A stretch of 64,000 bases of DNA, taken from NCBI GenBank assembly GCA_017512985.1, contig JAFWEJ010000008.1:372001-436000 (forward strand), read 5' to 3'. Shown one piece after another: positions 25,425 through 34,098 of this stretch. This stretch comes from Clostridia bacterium (GTDB lineage: Bacteria > Bacillota > Clostridia > Christensenellales > Aristaeellaceae). How positions within the stretch are numbered: position 1 is the first letter of the stretch; each line of letters starts with the position of its first letter. Position numbers and translations under genes: made by a program. The notes under the pieces were generated by a model, which searched no databases, was not told the DNA's origin, and saw only the letters and a list, made by a program, of their open reading frames with translations.

Positions 25425-27936
25425 ACTGTTTGACCCCGCCGGCCGTATCGATGCCCGCCGCGCCGACCAGTCCGAGCCTTTGCGCCGCTTCTTCGCGCAT
25501 TTTGTATTTCAGCACCTTGCCGGCGGCGTTCATCGGGAAAGAATCCACGAATTCAATATACTGCGGCACTTTATGCCGCGCCATGTGGGACTTGATATAT
25601 TCCGTCATCTCTTCCTTTGTGGCCTGCATACCGGGCTTCAGGACGATGCAGGCCATCACAGCCTCGCCGTACCGGGCGTCCGGAACGCCGATCACCTGGA
25701 CGTCCGCAACCGCAGGATGGGTATAGATGAATTCCTCGATCTCCTTGGGATAGATGTTTTCTCCGCCGCGGATGATCATGTCCTTCAGGCGTCCCGTAAT
25801 CAGGTATGTCCCGTCCGGATTCCTGCGGGCCAGGTCGCCGGAATGGAGCCAGCCGTCCGCGTCGATCGCCTGGCTGGTGGCGTCCGGCATTTTGTAATAT
25901 CCTTTCATGATGTGATATCCCCTGGAGCAGAATTCCCCGTCCTGCCCGTCGGGAAGCTCTTTTCCCGTTTCCGGATCAATCACCTTTGTCTGCACATGGG
26001 GGAAGGAATAGCCGACGGTTTCCGTACGCAGGTCCAGCGGATCCGTCCAGGCGGACATCGTGCTGCCGGGGGAGGATTCTGTCTGGCCGTAAACGCTGAC
26101 AATGCCCCGCATGTTCATCTCGTCCGGCTGGGCAGCCCGTTTCATAAGTTCAGGCGGGCAGCCTGATCCGGCCATGATTCCCGTCCGCATATAGGAGAAG
26201 TCCGTTTTCCGGTAATCCTCATGATTGAACATGGCGATAAACATGGTCGGAACGCCGTGAAAGCAGGTGATCCGTTCCTGGTTGATGCAGGCAAGGGAAT
26301 TTTTCGCGGAGAAATAGGGCAGCGGACAGAGCGTCGTGCCGTGCGTCATGGACGCGGTCATGGCGAGCACCATACCGAAGCAATGGAACATCGGAACCTG
26401 GATCATCATACGGTCCGCCGTGGAAAGACCCATCCGGTCACCGATGCATTTTCCGTCGTTCACCACGTTGTAATGCGTCAGCATGACGCCCTTCGGGAAA
26501 CCGGTGGTGCCGGAAGTATACTGCATATTGCACACGTCGTCCGGCTGGACGCGCTGCGCCATCGCGTCCAGCGTTTCCACAGGAACGGAATCGGCGCGCT
26601 TCATCGCTTCCTCGAAGGTCAGGCATCCCTGCTGCGCATAGCCGACAGTGATGACGTTCCGGAGGAAGGGAAGCTTCTTGCAGTGCAGCGAGGAGCCGGT
26701 CTTCGTCTCCACAATCTCCGGGCAAAGCTCGTTGATAATCGCACGGTAATTGCTGTCAAGCGCGCTTTCAATCATGACCAGCGTATGCGTATCGCTCTGC
26801 CGGAGCAGGTATTCCGCTTCATGGATCTTGTAAGCTGTATTGACCGTAACGAGAACAGCGCCGATCTTTGTGGCGGCCCAGAAAGTGATATACCAGGCAG
26901 GAACATTCGTCGCCCAGATCGCGACCTTTGACCCTGCCCGGACGCCCATGGAAATCAGTGCGCGGGCAAATCGGTCCACGTCGTCACGGAATTCGGAATA
27001 TGTCCGCGTATAGTCCAGGGTCGTGTACCTGAAGGCATACTGGTCCGGGAATTCCTCAACAAGCCTGTCCAGGACGCGGCCGAAGGTGTAATCGATCAGT
27101 TCGTCCTTTTTCCAGATATATTTGCCTGTGCCGTCTTCGTTGAAGTACAGGTTTTTTTTCTTTCCGCGCGGGTTTTCAAACCGGTTCATATAGTTCAGGA
27201 AATGGGGAAAGATGATCTCCCTGTCCGGAATATCCCTGATCCAGTCCGGTTTCCATTCAAGCGAAATAAAACCGTTGTAATCAATGGACGAAAGCGCGTT
27301 CATCATTCCGCGGATCGGCAGCGTTCCTTCGCCGATCAGGTTGTAGCTCAGGTCGTCATCCGAATCTCGCAGATGAACATGCTTTACATATCCGCCGAGG
27401 TTGCGGATCGTCTTGTCAGGATCTTCGCCAAAGTCCCTGTAGGGATGATGCATGTCCCACAGCGCGGCCAGGCCGTCGCAGGCATAGCTGTCCATCAGCG
27501 TACGGAGCCTGGCTGTATCCGCGTAAATGCCGACGGTCTTGACCAGGATGCAGACCTCTTCGCCTGTTTTTTCCAGGAGGGCGTCCAGGTTGGCGCGTAC
27601 GGTGTCCTCATCGTCGCGAAGCGCGCAGAAGGCGATATACGGAACCTTCATAAACGATGCGGTCCTGATCAGGTATTCGGTTTTCTCCGGCTCATCACAC
27701 GGCAGGGAAAGATCGATGGACGTATCAAAGCAGGGAAGGACAAGCTTGTTCTTTTTCAGGTCCCGGAGCGTCTCGTTCTGCATATAGGCATGAAAAGCGC
27801 CGCCTTTTCCTGAAAGGGAAGGAAATTCCTGGATGTTGTAGGGTTCGATACCCCGGAATCCCATTTCCTCCGCGTCACGGACCTGGTTCTCCCAGGGAAG
27901 GGAATTCCATCCGCGGGTTGAAAAAGAGAGATTCAT
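25423..27936 (-). CDS. Fusion: sugar-phosphate isomerase-like TIM barrel plus acyl-CoA synthetase
   Basis: An 837-residue two-domain protein. Residues 1 to about 255 form a xylose-isomerase-like TIM barrel (AP endonuclease 2 family) with probable metal-site segments GIEPYN, ALWDMHHPYRDFG, KHVHLRDSD and FISLEWKP. Residues from about 280 are a complete acyl-CoA synthetase of the ANL superfamily: P-loop YTSGTTGFPKGVMLTH (about 473), GWLHSGDLARRNPDGTYLI (about 692), GRLKDMIIRGGENIYPKEIE, and the C-terminal catalytic lysine in AAGKVLKYKMRE (about 804). The synthetase should activate a carboxylic acid to acyl-AMP and then acyl-CoA. The acid and the barrel's substrate are unknown. Its ATG overlaps the upstream LeuA-like stop as ATGA (27933-27936), so the two are coupled and share a T-box leader. 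Confidence 0.87.
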   Translation of the reverse strand: MNLSFSTRGWNSLPWENQVRDAEEMGFRGIEPYNIQEFPSLSGKGGAFHAYMQNETLRDLKKNKLVLPCFDTSIDLSLPCDEPEKTEYLIRTASFMKVPYIAFCALRDDEDTVRANLDALLEKTGEEVCILVKTVGIYADTARLRTLMDSYACDGLAALWDMHHPYRDFGEDPDKTIRNLGGYVKHVHLRDSDDDLSYNLIGEGTLPIRGMMNALSSIDYNGFISLEWKPDWIRDIPDREIIFPHFLNYMNRFENPRGKKKNLYFNEDGTGKYIWKKDELIDYTFGRVLDRLVEEFPDQYAFRYTTLDYTRTYSEFRDDVDRFARALISMGVRAGSKVAIWATNVPAWYITFWAATKIGAVLVTVNTAYKIHEAEYLLRQSDTHTLVMIESALDSNYRAIINELCPEIVETKTGSSLHCKKLPFLRNVITVGYAQQGCLTFEEAMKRADSVPVETLDAMAQRVQPDDVCNMQYTSGTTGFPKGVMLTHYNVVNDGKCIGDRMGLSTADRMMIQVPMFHCFGMVLAMTASMTHGTTLCPLPYFSAKNSLACINQERITCFHGVPTMFIAMFNHEDYRKTDFSYMRTGIMAGSGCPPELMKRAAQPDEMNMRGIVSVYGQTESSPGSTMSAWTDPLDLRTETVGYSFPHVQTKVIDPETGKELPDGQDGEFCSRGYHIMKGYYKMPDATSQAIDADGWLHSGDLARRNPDGTYLITGRLKDMIIRGGENIYPKEIEEFIYTHPAVADVQVIGVPDARYGEAVMACIVLKPGMQATKEEMTEYIKSHMARHKVPQYIEFVDSFPMNAAGKVLKYKMREEAAQRLGLVGAAGIDTAGGVKQ

Positions 27937-29357
27937 GCCTCTTCCTCCTCATAGACGATCTTGTTTACAGCGTTGATATAGGCCATGATGCCGGCGCCGA
28001 CGATATCGGTTGAGATACCGCGTCCGGAATACAGCTTTCCCTCCCAGCGGAGCCGGACGATGGTTTCGCCCATGGCCTCGCGGCCTTCCGTAACGGAACG
28101 GATCTGGAAATCATCCAGTTCAAAGTGGCGGCCGGTTGCCTGTTCCACGGAATTGAACGCCGCGTCGATCGCTCCGTCGCCGGAAGCAACGCCCTCAATC
28201 TCCTGGTTGTGGAACATCAGTTTCATGCGGGCCATGGCGCCGATCTGGTTGTCCGTGTTGATGACATAACGGATATCGTGGTAGGCCGGCGGGACCTGCA
28301 TGGCTTCCGCGGCGATGATCGCCTCCAGTTCCTTCAGCGTGACGGTTTCCTTTTTCTCTGCGGTCTGGCAGAAAGATTTCCATACTTTCTGCTGATCGTC
28401 GGCATTCAGGTCATAACCCAGCTTTTCGGCCGCATGGATCACAGTTTCAATCGAATCGTGCCTGCTCAGCAGGATATCGCTCTCATGCGATTCCTCTTCC
28501 TGCTCGAAGGCGGTTTTTCTTCTGCCGGACGTCCTGCAGATCATCTCAACCTGTCCGGTAATCCGGCGGATCTGTTCCACGCCGACGGCGGAATATACGC
28601 CCATCGAAGCGCCGCGGATGCTGAGAAGCCGGATGATATTGGACAGGGAGATTGCCGTGTCGCTGCAGGTTGTGGCCTTGATTTCACGTACGCCTGCGCG
28701 GATGGCTGCGACAGCATTCGCGTCAGACATGTTCAGGTCGCCCCGGCAGGAGAATCCGACAATCACCCCGGAAAGCGCGGGAATCTCTTTTTTCAGGTTT
28801 TCAAACCAGGCCGCGATCTCGTCCGGCATCATCAGTCCGGCAGAATCGCAGAGCGTGACCGTGGCCGCGCCGGCTTCGACAGCGGCCGTGATCAGTCTGG
28901 CCAGGAACGCGGGATCACTGCGCGTCGCGTCCCGCGCAATCAGTTCCACATTAGTGGTCAACTGCCTGCATTCCCGCACCGCCAGATCCACCTTTTTGAC
29001 CATGGCGTCCGGTTTCGTGTGGAAAAGATACTCCATCTGAACCGAACTGACAGGAACCGCAACCTGAAGGCGCGGATTCACGGCTTCCTTCAGGGCCTCC
29101 CATGTAAACTGAACGGAATCTTCGTCCGTGATATCCACAGGAACGGCGACGGAAGCGTTCTTGACTGCGGAACAGATCGATTTGACAAGCAGACGGTCCG
29201 TTTTTTTCTGACGGATCGGGCACAGATCGATGGCAGAAACGCCCAGTTTGTCGATCATCCTGCATAACTCTATTTTTTCACGGAAGCTCAGTTCATAATG
29301 GTCCTCCGCAGCGAGCATGGTGCAATCGCTCACATGGACAAGTTCCCGTTCGTTCAT
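27933..29357 (-). CDS. LeuA-like protein: HMGL-type barrel with altered active site plus LeuA regulatory domain
   Basis: A 474-residue relative of 2-isopropylmalate and citramalate synthases. The barrel is recognisable (VELIARDATRSDPAFLARL, TVTLCDSAGLMMPDEI), and the C-terminal LeuA allosteric domain is well kept from about residue 365 (VASGDGAIDAAFNSVEQATG, GRGISTDIVGAGIMAYINA). The catalytic signatures are changed: DTTLRDG becomes DCTMLAAE near the N terminus, and the metal-binding HxH (as in VHCHNDLG) is FSCRGDLN at about residues 201-208. I infer no standard claisen-type synthase activity. The ATG at 29357, with GGGAGG at 9 nt, is preferred over the TTG at 29363. It is the first gene after a T-box leader. 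Confidence 0.82.
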   Translation of the reverse strand: MNERELVHVSDCTMLAAEDHYELSFREKIELCRMIDKLGVSAIDLCPIRQKKTDRLLVKSICSAVKNASVAVPVDITDEDSVQFTWEALKEAVNPRLQVAVPVSSVQMEYLFHTKPDAMVKKVDLAVRECRQLTTNVELIARDATRSDPAFLARLITAAVEAGAATVTLCDSAGLMMPDEIAAWFENLKKEIPALSGVIVGFSCRGDLNMSDANAVAAIRAGVREIKATTCSDTAISLSNIIRLLSIRGASMGVYSAVGVEQIRRITGQVEMICRTSGRRKTAFEQEEESHESDILLSRHDSIETVIHAAEKLGYDLNADDQQKVWKSFCQTAEKKETVTLKELEAIIAAEAMQVPPAYHDIRYVINTDNQIGAMARMKLMFHNQEIEGVASGDGAIDAAFNSVEQATGRHFELDDFQIRSVTEGREAMGETIVRLRWEGKLYSGRGISTDIVGAGIMAYINAVNKIVYEEEEA

Positions 29358-29375
29358 TTTCAAAATCCTCCCTTG

Positions 29376-29410
29376 GAATAATAAAACCCTGAAGCCTTTA
29401 TGCCTCAGGG
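29376..29410 (-). terminator. T-box regulated terminator before the LeuA-like operon
   Basis: On the minus strand CCCTGAGGC pairs with GCTTCAGGG (29387-29410 region, 9 bp with one G-U), followed by TTTTATTATT. Confidence 0.9.
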
Positions 29411-29652
29411 ACGAAATAACATTTCCGCGGTACCACCCGAATTACTCTGGATCAGAGTCTCTCTTGAACTCAGACAAGTTCTCAGCCTGTTACGGGGCGC
29501 CCGGGTTTCCTTACTGGCCTGCACGGCGTTCACGAAACCAACTCCGGAAGCAGTATCCTCTCACTCTGCACCGTCTCGCAGCATCCGACGGCTCTCTGAA
29601 GCGTCTGTGGAAAGGGTTATCATCCATCATTGTCTTTCACAGCTATGAAATT
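29376..29652 (-). ncRNA. T-box riboswitch leader; specifier aligns to UGC (Cys)
   Basis: Leader of the LeuA-like/ligase-fusion operon. The T-box core GGGTGGTACCGCGG is the complement of 29425-29438. Stem I contains the AGAGAG element and a GCTGCGAG distal loop. The specifier-side loop is AUACUGCU between arms GAGAGG and UCC, which pair with CCUUUC and GGA. Aligned with the tyrosine T-box in this window, the same position in an 8-nt loop, 18 nt before a shared GAACG, reads UGC (complement of 29550-29552), a cysteine codon. The identity as a T-box is firm; the specifier assignment is moderate, since a frame shifted by two would read CUG (Leu). Confidence 0.9.
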
Positions 29653-29658
29653 AATTGG

Positions 29659-29687
29659 ATACTAACACAGAACAAAAACCGTGTCAA
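29659..29687 (-). promoter_or_regulatory. Sigma-A promoter of the second T-box operon
   Basis: Minus strand TTGACA (29682-29687), 17 nt, TAGTAT (29659-29664). The leader transcript would begin near 29652. Confidence 0.8.
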
Positions 29688-29817
29688 TAATACAGATCCC
29701 ACTTTATCCCGTACTTTTATTGTCTTTTCCAGTGCCTTTTAAACAGATCCGCTTTTCGCACCCTTCCGGACCTGTATTTCCTTATATCATGCAGACCGGA
29801 GGGCATGCGCTTTCCGT

Positions 29818-29845
29818 TTGACAAACCCGAATAATTCAGTATCAT
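29818..29845 (+). promoter_or_regulatory. Sigma-A promoter of phoH-pgpH-ybeY/cdd-era
   Basis: TTGACA (29818-29823), 16 nt, TATCAT (29840-29845), 39 bp before the phoH start. An alternative -10, CATAAT, would need 19-nt spacing. The stretch 29688-29817 between the two divergent promoters shows nothing else recognisable. Confidence 0.65.
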
Positions 29846-29884
29846 AATATTAATAAGAAAGTACTCTGAAAGGAAGTTAAGGAT

Positions 29885-30868
29885 TTGCCTGAAGATACCG
29901 ATATTGAACTGTCTGCCGATTCCATGGACGCCTATGTTTCGCTTTTCGGACTGAACGATCAGAATATCGCGCTGATTGAGCAGGAGTGCAGCGTGAATGT
30001 AGCGCTCAGGCATAATCATCTTGTTATCACAGGTTCTGAAAAAGACAAACAGCTGGCCCAGCAGGTCATTATGCTCCTGCTGGAGATGATCCGGCGCAAC
30101 GAGCATGTGGACAGGATCCGCATCCGCTATACAATCGCGATGGTCCGGGAAGGGAAGACCGGCCAGATCGAGGAAAGCCTGCGGCGCGTCATTGCAGTTA
30201 CGCACCGCGGCAAGGAAATCACCTGCAAGACCGTAGGCCAGCGCCAGTATGTCGACACAATCCGGAACCACGTGCTGACCTTCGCAATCGGACCTGCCGG
30301 CACAGGCAAAACCTATCTGGCCATGGCCCTTGCCGTGATGGCGCTGAAAAACAAGGAAGTTGAGCGTATTATCCTTACCCGTCCTGCCGTGGAAGCCGGC
30401 GAAAAACTCGGTTTCCTGCCCGGCGACCTGACGCAGAAGGTTGATCCGTATCTTCGCCCGCTCTACGACGCCATGTATGATTTCATGGGCGCTGACGCCT
30501 ATACCAAGCTGATTGAAAGAGGCATTGTCGAAGTGGCTCCGCTTGCGTATATGCGCGGGCGCACCCTTTCGGACGCGTTCATCATCCTGGATGAAGCGCA
30601 GAACACCACTTCCGAACAGATGAAAATGTTCCTGACCCGTATGGGATTCCGCTCCCGCGTCGTCGTCACGGGCGATATCACCCAGACCGACCTTCCCGCC
30701 GGGAAAAAGTCCGGACTGGCCGAAGCGGTACAGATCCTTCGTCCCATTCCTGAAATCGGCATCGTCGAAATGACCGGTAAAGATATCGTCCGCCATGAAC
30801 TTGTTCAGCAGATCGTGGAAGCATATGAATCTTCCGCCACAGCGGATCACGCTTCCGGAAAGGACTGA
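29885..30868 (+). CDS. phoH: PhoH family ATPase/RNA-associated protein
   Basis: A 327-residue PhoH-like protein (PhoH/YbeZ type), with an N-terminal KH-like region and a P-loop ATPase: Walker A GPAGTGKTYLAMALAV (about residue 136) and Walker B FIILDEAQNTT. The segment RPAVEAGEKLGFLPGDL is a family hallmark. It is typically encoded beside ybeY and era and linked to rRNA maturation, as here. The TTG start at 29885 has AAAGGAAG at about 9 nt. pgpH begins 3 bp after its stop. Confidence 0.95.
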   Translation: MPEDTDIELSADSMDAYVSLFGLNDQNIALIEQECSVNVALRHNHLVITGSEKDKQLAQQVIMLLLEMIRRNEHVDRIRIRYTIAMVREGKTGQIEESLRRVIAVTHRGKEITCKTVGQRQYVDTIRNHVLTFAIGPAGTGKTYLAMALAVMALKNKEVERIILTRPAVEAGEKLGFLPGDLTQKVDPYLRPLYDAMYDFMGADAYTKLIERGIVEVAPLAYMRGRTLSDAFIILDEAQNTTSEQMKMFLTRMGFRSRVVVTGDITQTDLPAGKKSGLAEAVQILRPIPEIGIVEMTGKDIVRHELVQQIVEAYESSATADHASGKD

Positions 30869-30871
30869 CGC

Positions 30872-33202
30872 ATGACAGTGAATAAGCCGGAAAAGGAAAA
30901 AACCGCAATCCGGGCAATCCGGGACTGGCTGCATTCCCAGAAAAGCATCTGTGCGCTGATGATTTTCGGCGCGTTCCTGATTGTGATCGCGGTTTTCTTC
31001 TGTGTATGCACGCCGAAGAAGTATGACCTGCGAGTCGGATCGATTTCCCATGAGACGATCGACGCCACGAAGGATATCGTTGACGAAGTCACAACTGAAG
31101 AAAAAAGGAATGCCGCAGCCGAAACGGTGGAACCGACCTATCATTTCCAGCAGGGCGTGAAGGAAGAGGTTCTTTCTTCCCTCGGAAGCGCTTTCCAGGA
31201 GCTGCGCACAATCCAGCAGTACGGCCTTACGCTCCGGCCCGATGAAGAACAGACCGGCAGGGCAAGCAGGCCTTTCTCTGAAGAAGAAATTGACTACGCG
31301 TATTCGCTGACGGATATGCTGGACCTGAGCCGGACGCAGCTGACCACGCTGATGCGGATCGATACGAACGCTTTTGAGGAAATGGTCAGCACGGTAACCG
31401 TTGCCGTTGAAAACTCCCTGAACACCACAATCCGGGAGGGCCAGGTTTCCCAGTCCATCATGACCATACAGCAGATCGTCGGATACAAGCTGGACGTATC
31501 CCTGACGCAGAATATCATTCCAACGGTCCTGCGAACCTGTATCAAACCGAATATGATCATCGACGAGGAGACGACTGAGGAAGCCCGGCAGAAAGCCCGG
31601 GAGGCCGTCGAGCCCGTTATTTACCTGCAGGGCCAGAACATTATCCGTGAAGGCGACCGTATCACAAACAGCCAGCTCGAGATGCTGCGCGGACTGGGGC
31701 TTCTGAACGACGACCATTACGATTATTCCGTTTACGGCGGAGCGCTGATCCTGACGGTGCTTGCCATGATCTCACTCCTGATGATGCTGCGGCTTCTGAT
31801 GAAGGACGTGCTGTCAGATATCCGCAAACTGGCCGTAATCCTGATCATCCTGGTGCTTTGTTTCGGATTCGCGTCTCTTTCTACGCTGCTGCCAAGCCTG
31901 TATATCATTCCGATCGCCCTCGGCATGATCATGGGCACCGTGCTGATCGGCTACCGTGCCGGGCTTGTGATGACTGTTCCGCTGGCACTGCTGTTCGCAG
32001 GAATCACTTCTGTCGCCAGCTCCACCACTTTTTACGACGTGGTGCTGATCATGGCCAATACACTTTCCTGCGGCGTCACCACCGTCTGGTTCCTCAAGGG
32101 CAGGCCCCAGCGCGTCCGCGTCCTTGTGGCCGGACTGATCTCCGCGGTATTCTCGCTGATCATGATCGTCGGCGTCAAACTCCTGACCTCTGCCGAAACC
32201 CTCGATATGATCCATACCGGGATCTGGTCCCTTGTCGGCAGCGTGCTGAGCGGCGTCCTTGCGGTCGCGCTGCAGCCCGTGTTTGAAGCACTCTTCCACC
32301 TGGCCACTCCCAGCCGCCTGCTGGAGATCACCAATCCCAATCAGCCGCTGATGAAGCGCCTGATGCTGGAAGCCCCGGGAACCTACCACCATTCCATCAT
32401 CGTTGCCAACCTGGCTGAATCGGCTGCGGACAAAATCGGGGCCAACGCGTATCTTGCCAGGGCCGGCGCATATTATCACGATATCGGCAAACTGAAGCGG
32501 CCCGGATATTTCAGTGAAAACGTCCGCGGCGGCAATCCGCATGAGAACACGGATCCGTATGTTTCGGCGGCGATCCTGACTGCCCATACGCGGGACGGCG
32601 CGCTGATCGCGCAGAAGGAACACCTGCCGCCCGAGGTGCAGGACATCATCCTGCAGCACCACGGCGTAACGCCGGTCATGTTCTTCTATCACAAGGCCCT
32701 TCAGATGGCGGACGGAAACCATGTGGACATCAACGACTTCCGCTACACAGGGCCCAAACCGCAGACAAGGGAAGCATCCATCGTTATGCTGGCGGACACG
32801 ATCGAGGCCGCCGTCCGCTCCATGAAGGACCCGACGCCGAAGGGAATCGACCAGTTCATTGAACGTCTGATCCGCGGAAAACTGGAGGACGGCCAGCTGA
32901 GCGACTGCCAGCTGTCTCTTCGGGATATCGACCAGATCTGCAGTTCCTTCTCAGGCATCCTGAAGGGCGTTTACCACGAGCGGATTGAATATCCGAAGGT
33001 TCAGCAGTTTGAGGTCAGGAACGAAACCAAACCCGCCGCTCAGAGCGACGCCGAAACCGGGAAGGACGATCAGCCTGCAACGCCGGAAAAACCCGACGCC
33101 CAGCCGGCAAAACCAGCAGAGGAGCTTCCGCAGGAAAGTGTTCCCGGGGAGAAAAACACGGAAGATTCCTCCGCGAAAGGAGACTCCGTCAATGCTGATT
33201 GA
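30872..33202 (+). CDS. pgpH: 7TMR-HD family cyclic-di-AMP phosphodiesterase (PgpH/YqfF-like)
   Basis: A 776-residue membrane protein: one N-terminal membrane segment (about 28-46), a large extracytoplasmic domain, a 7TM bundle and a cytoplasmic HD hydrolase domain. The HD motifs are YHHSIIVANLAESAA (about 505) and AYYHDIGKLKRPGYF (about 532), then AAILTAHTRDG and QHHGVTP. PgpH members hydrolyse c-di-AMP to pApA. The C-terminal tail is rich in Pro, Glu, Lys and Ala and likely disordered. Its last 11 nt overlap the ybeY start. Position between phoH and ybeY is conserved in Firmicutes. Confidence 0.93.
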   Translation: MTVNKPEKEKTAIRAIRDWLHSQKSICALMIFGAFLIVIAVFFCVCTPKKYDLRVGSISHETIDATKDIVDEVTTEEKRNAAAETVEPTYHFQQGVKEEVLSSLGSAFQELRTIQQYGLTLRPDEEQTGRASRPFSEEEIDYAYSLTDMLDLSRTQLTTLMRIDTNAFEEMVSTVTVAVENSLNTTIREGQVSQSIMTIQQIVGYKLDVSLTQNIIPTVLRTCIKPNMIIDEETTEEARQKAREAVEPVIYLQGQNIIREGDRITNSQLEMLRGLGLLNDDHYDYSVYGGALILTVLAMISLLMMLRLLMKDVLSDIRKLAVILIILVLCFGFASLSTLLPSLYIIPIALGMIMGTVLIGYRAGLVMTVPLALLFAGITSVASSTTFYDVVLIMANTLSCGVTTVWFLKGRPQRVRVLVAGLISAVFSLIMIVGVKLLTSAETLDMIHTGIWSLVGSVLSGVLAVALQPVFEALFHLATPSRLLEITNPNQPLMKRLMLEAPGTYHHSIIVANLAESAADKIGANAYLARAGAYYHDIGKLKRPGYFSENVRGGNPHENTDPYVSAAILTAHTRDGALIAQKEHLPPEVQDIILQHHGVTPVMFFYHKALQMADGNHVDINDFRYTGPKPQTREASIVMLADTIEAAVRSMKDPTPKGIDQFIERLIRGKLEDGQLSDCQLSLRDIDQICSSFSGILKGVYHERIEYPKVQQFEVRNETKPAAQSDAETGKDDQPATPEKPDAQPAKPAEELPQESVPGEKNTEDSSAKGDSVNAD

Positions 33203-34094
33203 TTGGAATATCCTTTCCGGAATGGGCAGTGATATCCTTGCACGGATGCAGGAGGCCGCCGACGCATGCCTGGACGCGGAAAAGGTGAACGTCCCCTGCA
33301 TGATCTCCGTATGCCTGTGCGGCGACGATTATATACGGGATATCAACCGACAGTTCAGGAACATGGACAGCGCGACAGACGTTCTGTCCTTTCCTACGGT
33401 ATCCTATCCCGCCGGCCGGACAGCCGGATCCTGTGAGTCCCTGCTCAGGCATGAATATGACGCGGACAGCGGCGCCTGTTTTATCGGGGATCTATTCATC
33501 TCAACAGAGCATGTGGCATCCCAGGCCGCGGAATACGGCCATTCGCAGATGCGCGAGGCTGTTTACCTGCTGGTGCACGGGATCTGCCACCTGATGGGAT
33601 ATGACCACATTGAACCACAGGACAAGGAGAGAATGAGAAATATGGAAGAAAAGATCCTTTCCTCCGTGGATGTACGCCGCGACGGGGAAGACGGAACGGA
33701 CGACGAAAAACTCCTGTCCCTTGCCCGCGAGGCGATGACGCGCAGTTATTCGCCCTATTCGTCCTATCCTGTCGGTGCTGCGCTGCGCTGCACAGACGGA
33801 AGGATATATCTGGGATGCAACATTGAAAACGCCTCGTTCAGCCTGACGAACTGCGCGGAACGAACGGCTGTTTTCAAGGCGGTCAGCGAAGGCGCGCGCT
33901 CCTTTGACACAATCGCGATCGCCGCAAAGACAAAAGCCTGGCCCTGCGGCGCCTGCCGCCAGGTGCTGAACGAATTTGCGCCGGAAATCCGGGTGCTTGT
34001 CACCTGGGACGGCCATGTGGAGGAAAAGAAACTCTCAGAACTGCTGCCGGAAGGATTCGGTCCCCGGAGCATGGATCAGAACACACAGGAGTAA
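33192..34094 (+). CDS. Fusion protein: endoribonuclease YbeY plus cytidine deaminase
   Basis: A single 300-residue frame with two complete enzymes. Residues 1 to about 155 are YbeY, the metal-dependent endoribonuclease of 16S rRNA maturation, with DSATDVLSFP and the zinc motif HGICHLMGYDH (H129, H133, H139). After a short acidic linker (RDGEDGTDDEK), residues from about 173 are a homotetrameric-type cytidine deaminase with YSPYSSYPVGAAL, CAER (C221, E223) and PCGAC (C252, C255), which converts cytidine to uridine. Separate ybeY and cdd genes normally lie close together before era; here no stop or start separates them. The ATG at 33192 has AAGGAG (33177-33182) at 9 nt. Confidence 0.92.
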   Translation: MLIDWNILSGMGSDILARMQEAADACLDAEKVNVPCMISVCLCGDDYIRDINRQFRNMDSATDVLSFPTVSYPAGRTAGSCESLLRHEYDADSGACFIGDLFISTEHVASQAAEYGHSQMREAVYLLVHGICHLMGYDHIEPQDKERMRNMEEKILSSVDVRRDGEDGTDDEKLLSLAREAMTRSYSPYSSYPVGAALRCTDGRIYLGCNIENASFSLTNCAERTAVFKAVSEGARSFDTIAIAAKTKAWPCGACRQVLNEFAPEIRVLVTWDGHVEEKKLSELLPEGFGPRSMDQNTQE

Positions 34095-34098
34095 AGAC

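Noticed and set aside
29547..29553. CUG as a leucine specifier in the second T-box.
   Set aside because: It is shifted relative to the specifier position of the first T-box and would leave two extra unpaired bases before the lower helix. It remains a fallback, not the preferred reading.
29717..31717. A 666-codon minus-strand open frame opposite phoH and pgpH.
   Set aside because: Antisense shadow of two well-supported genes with a promoter on the other strand.
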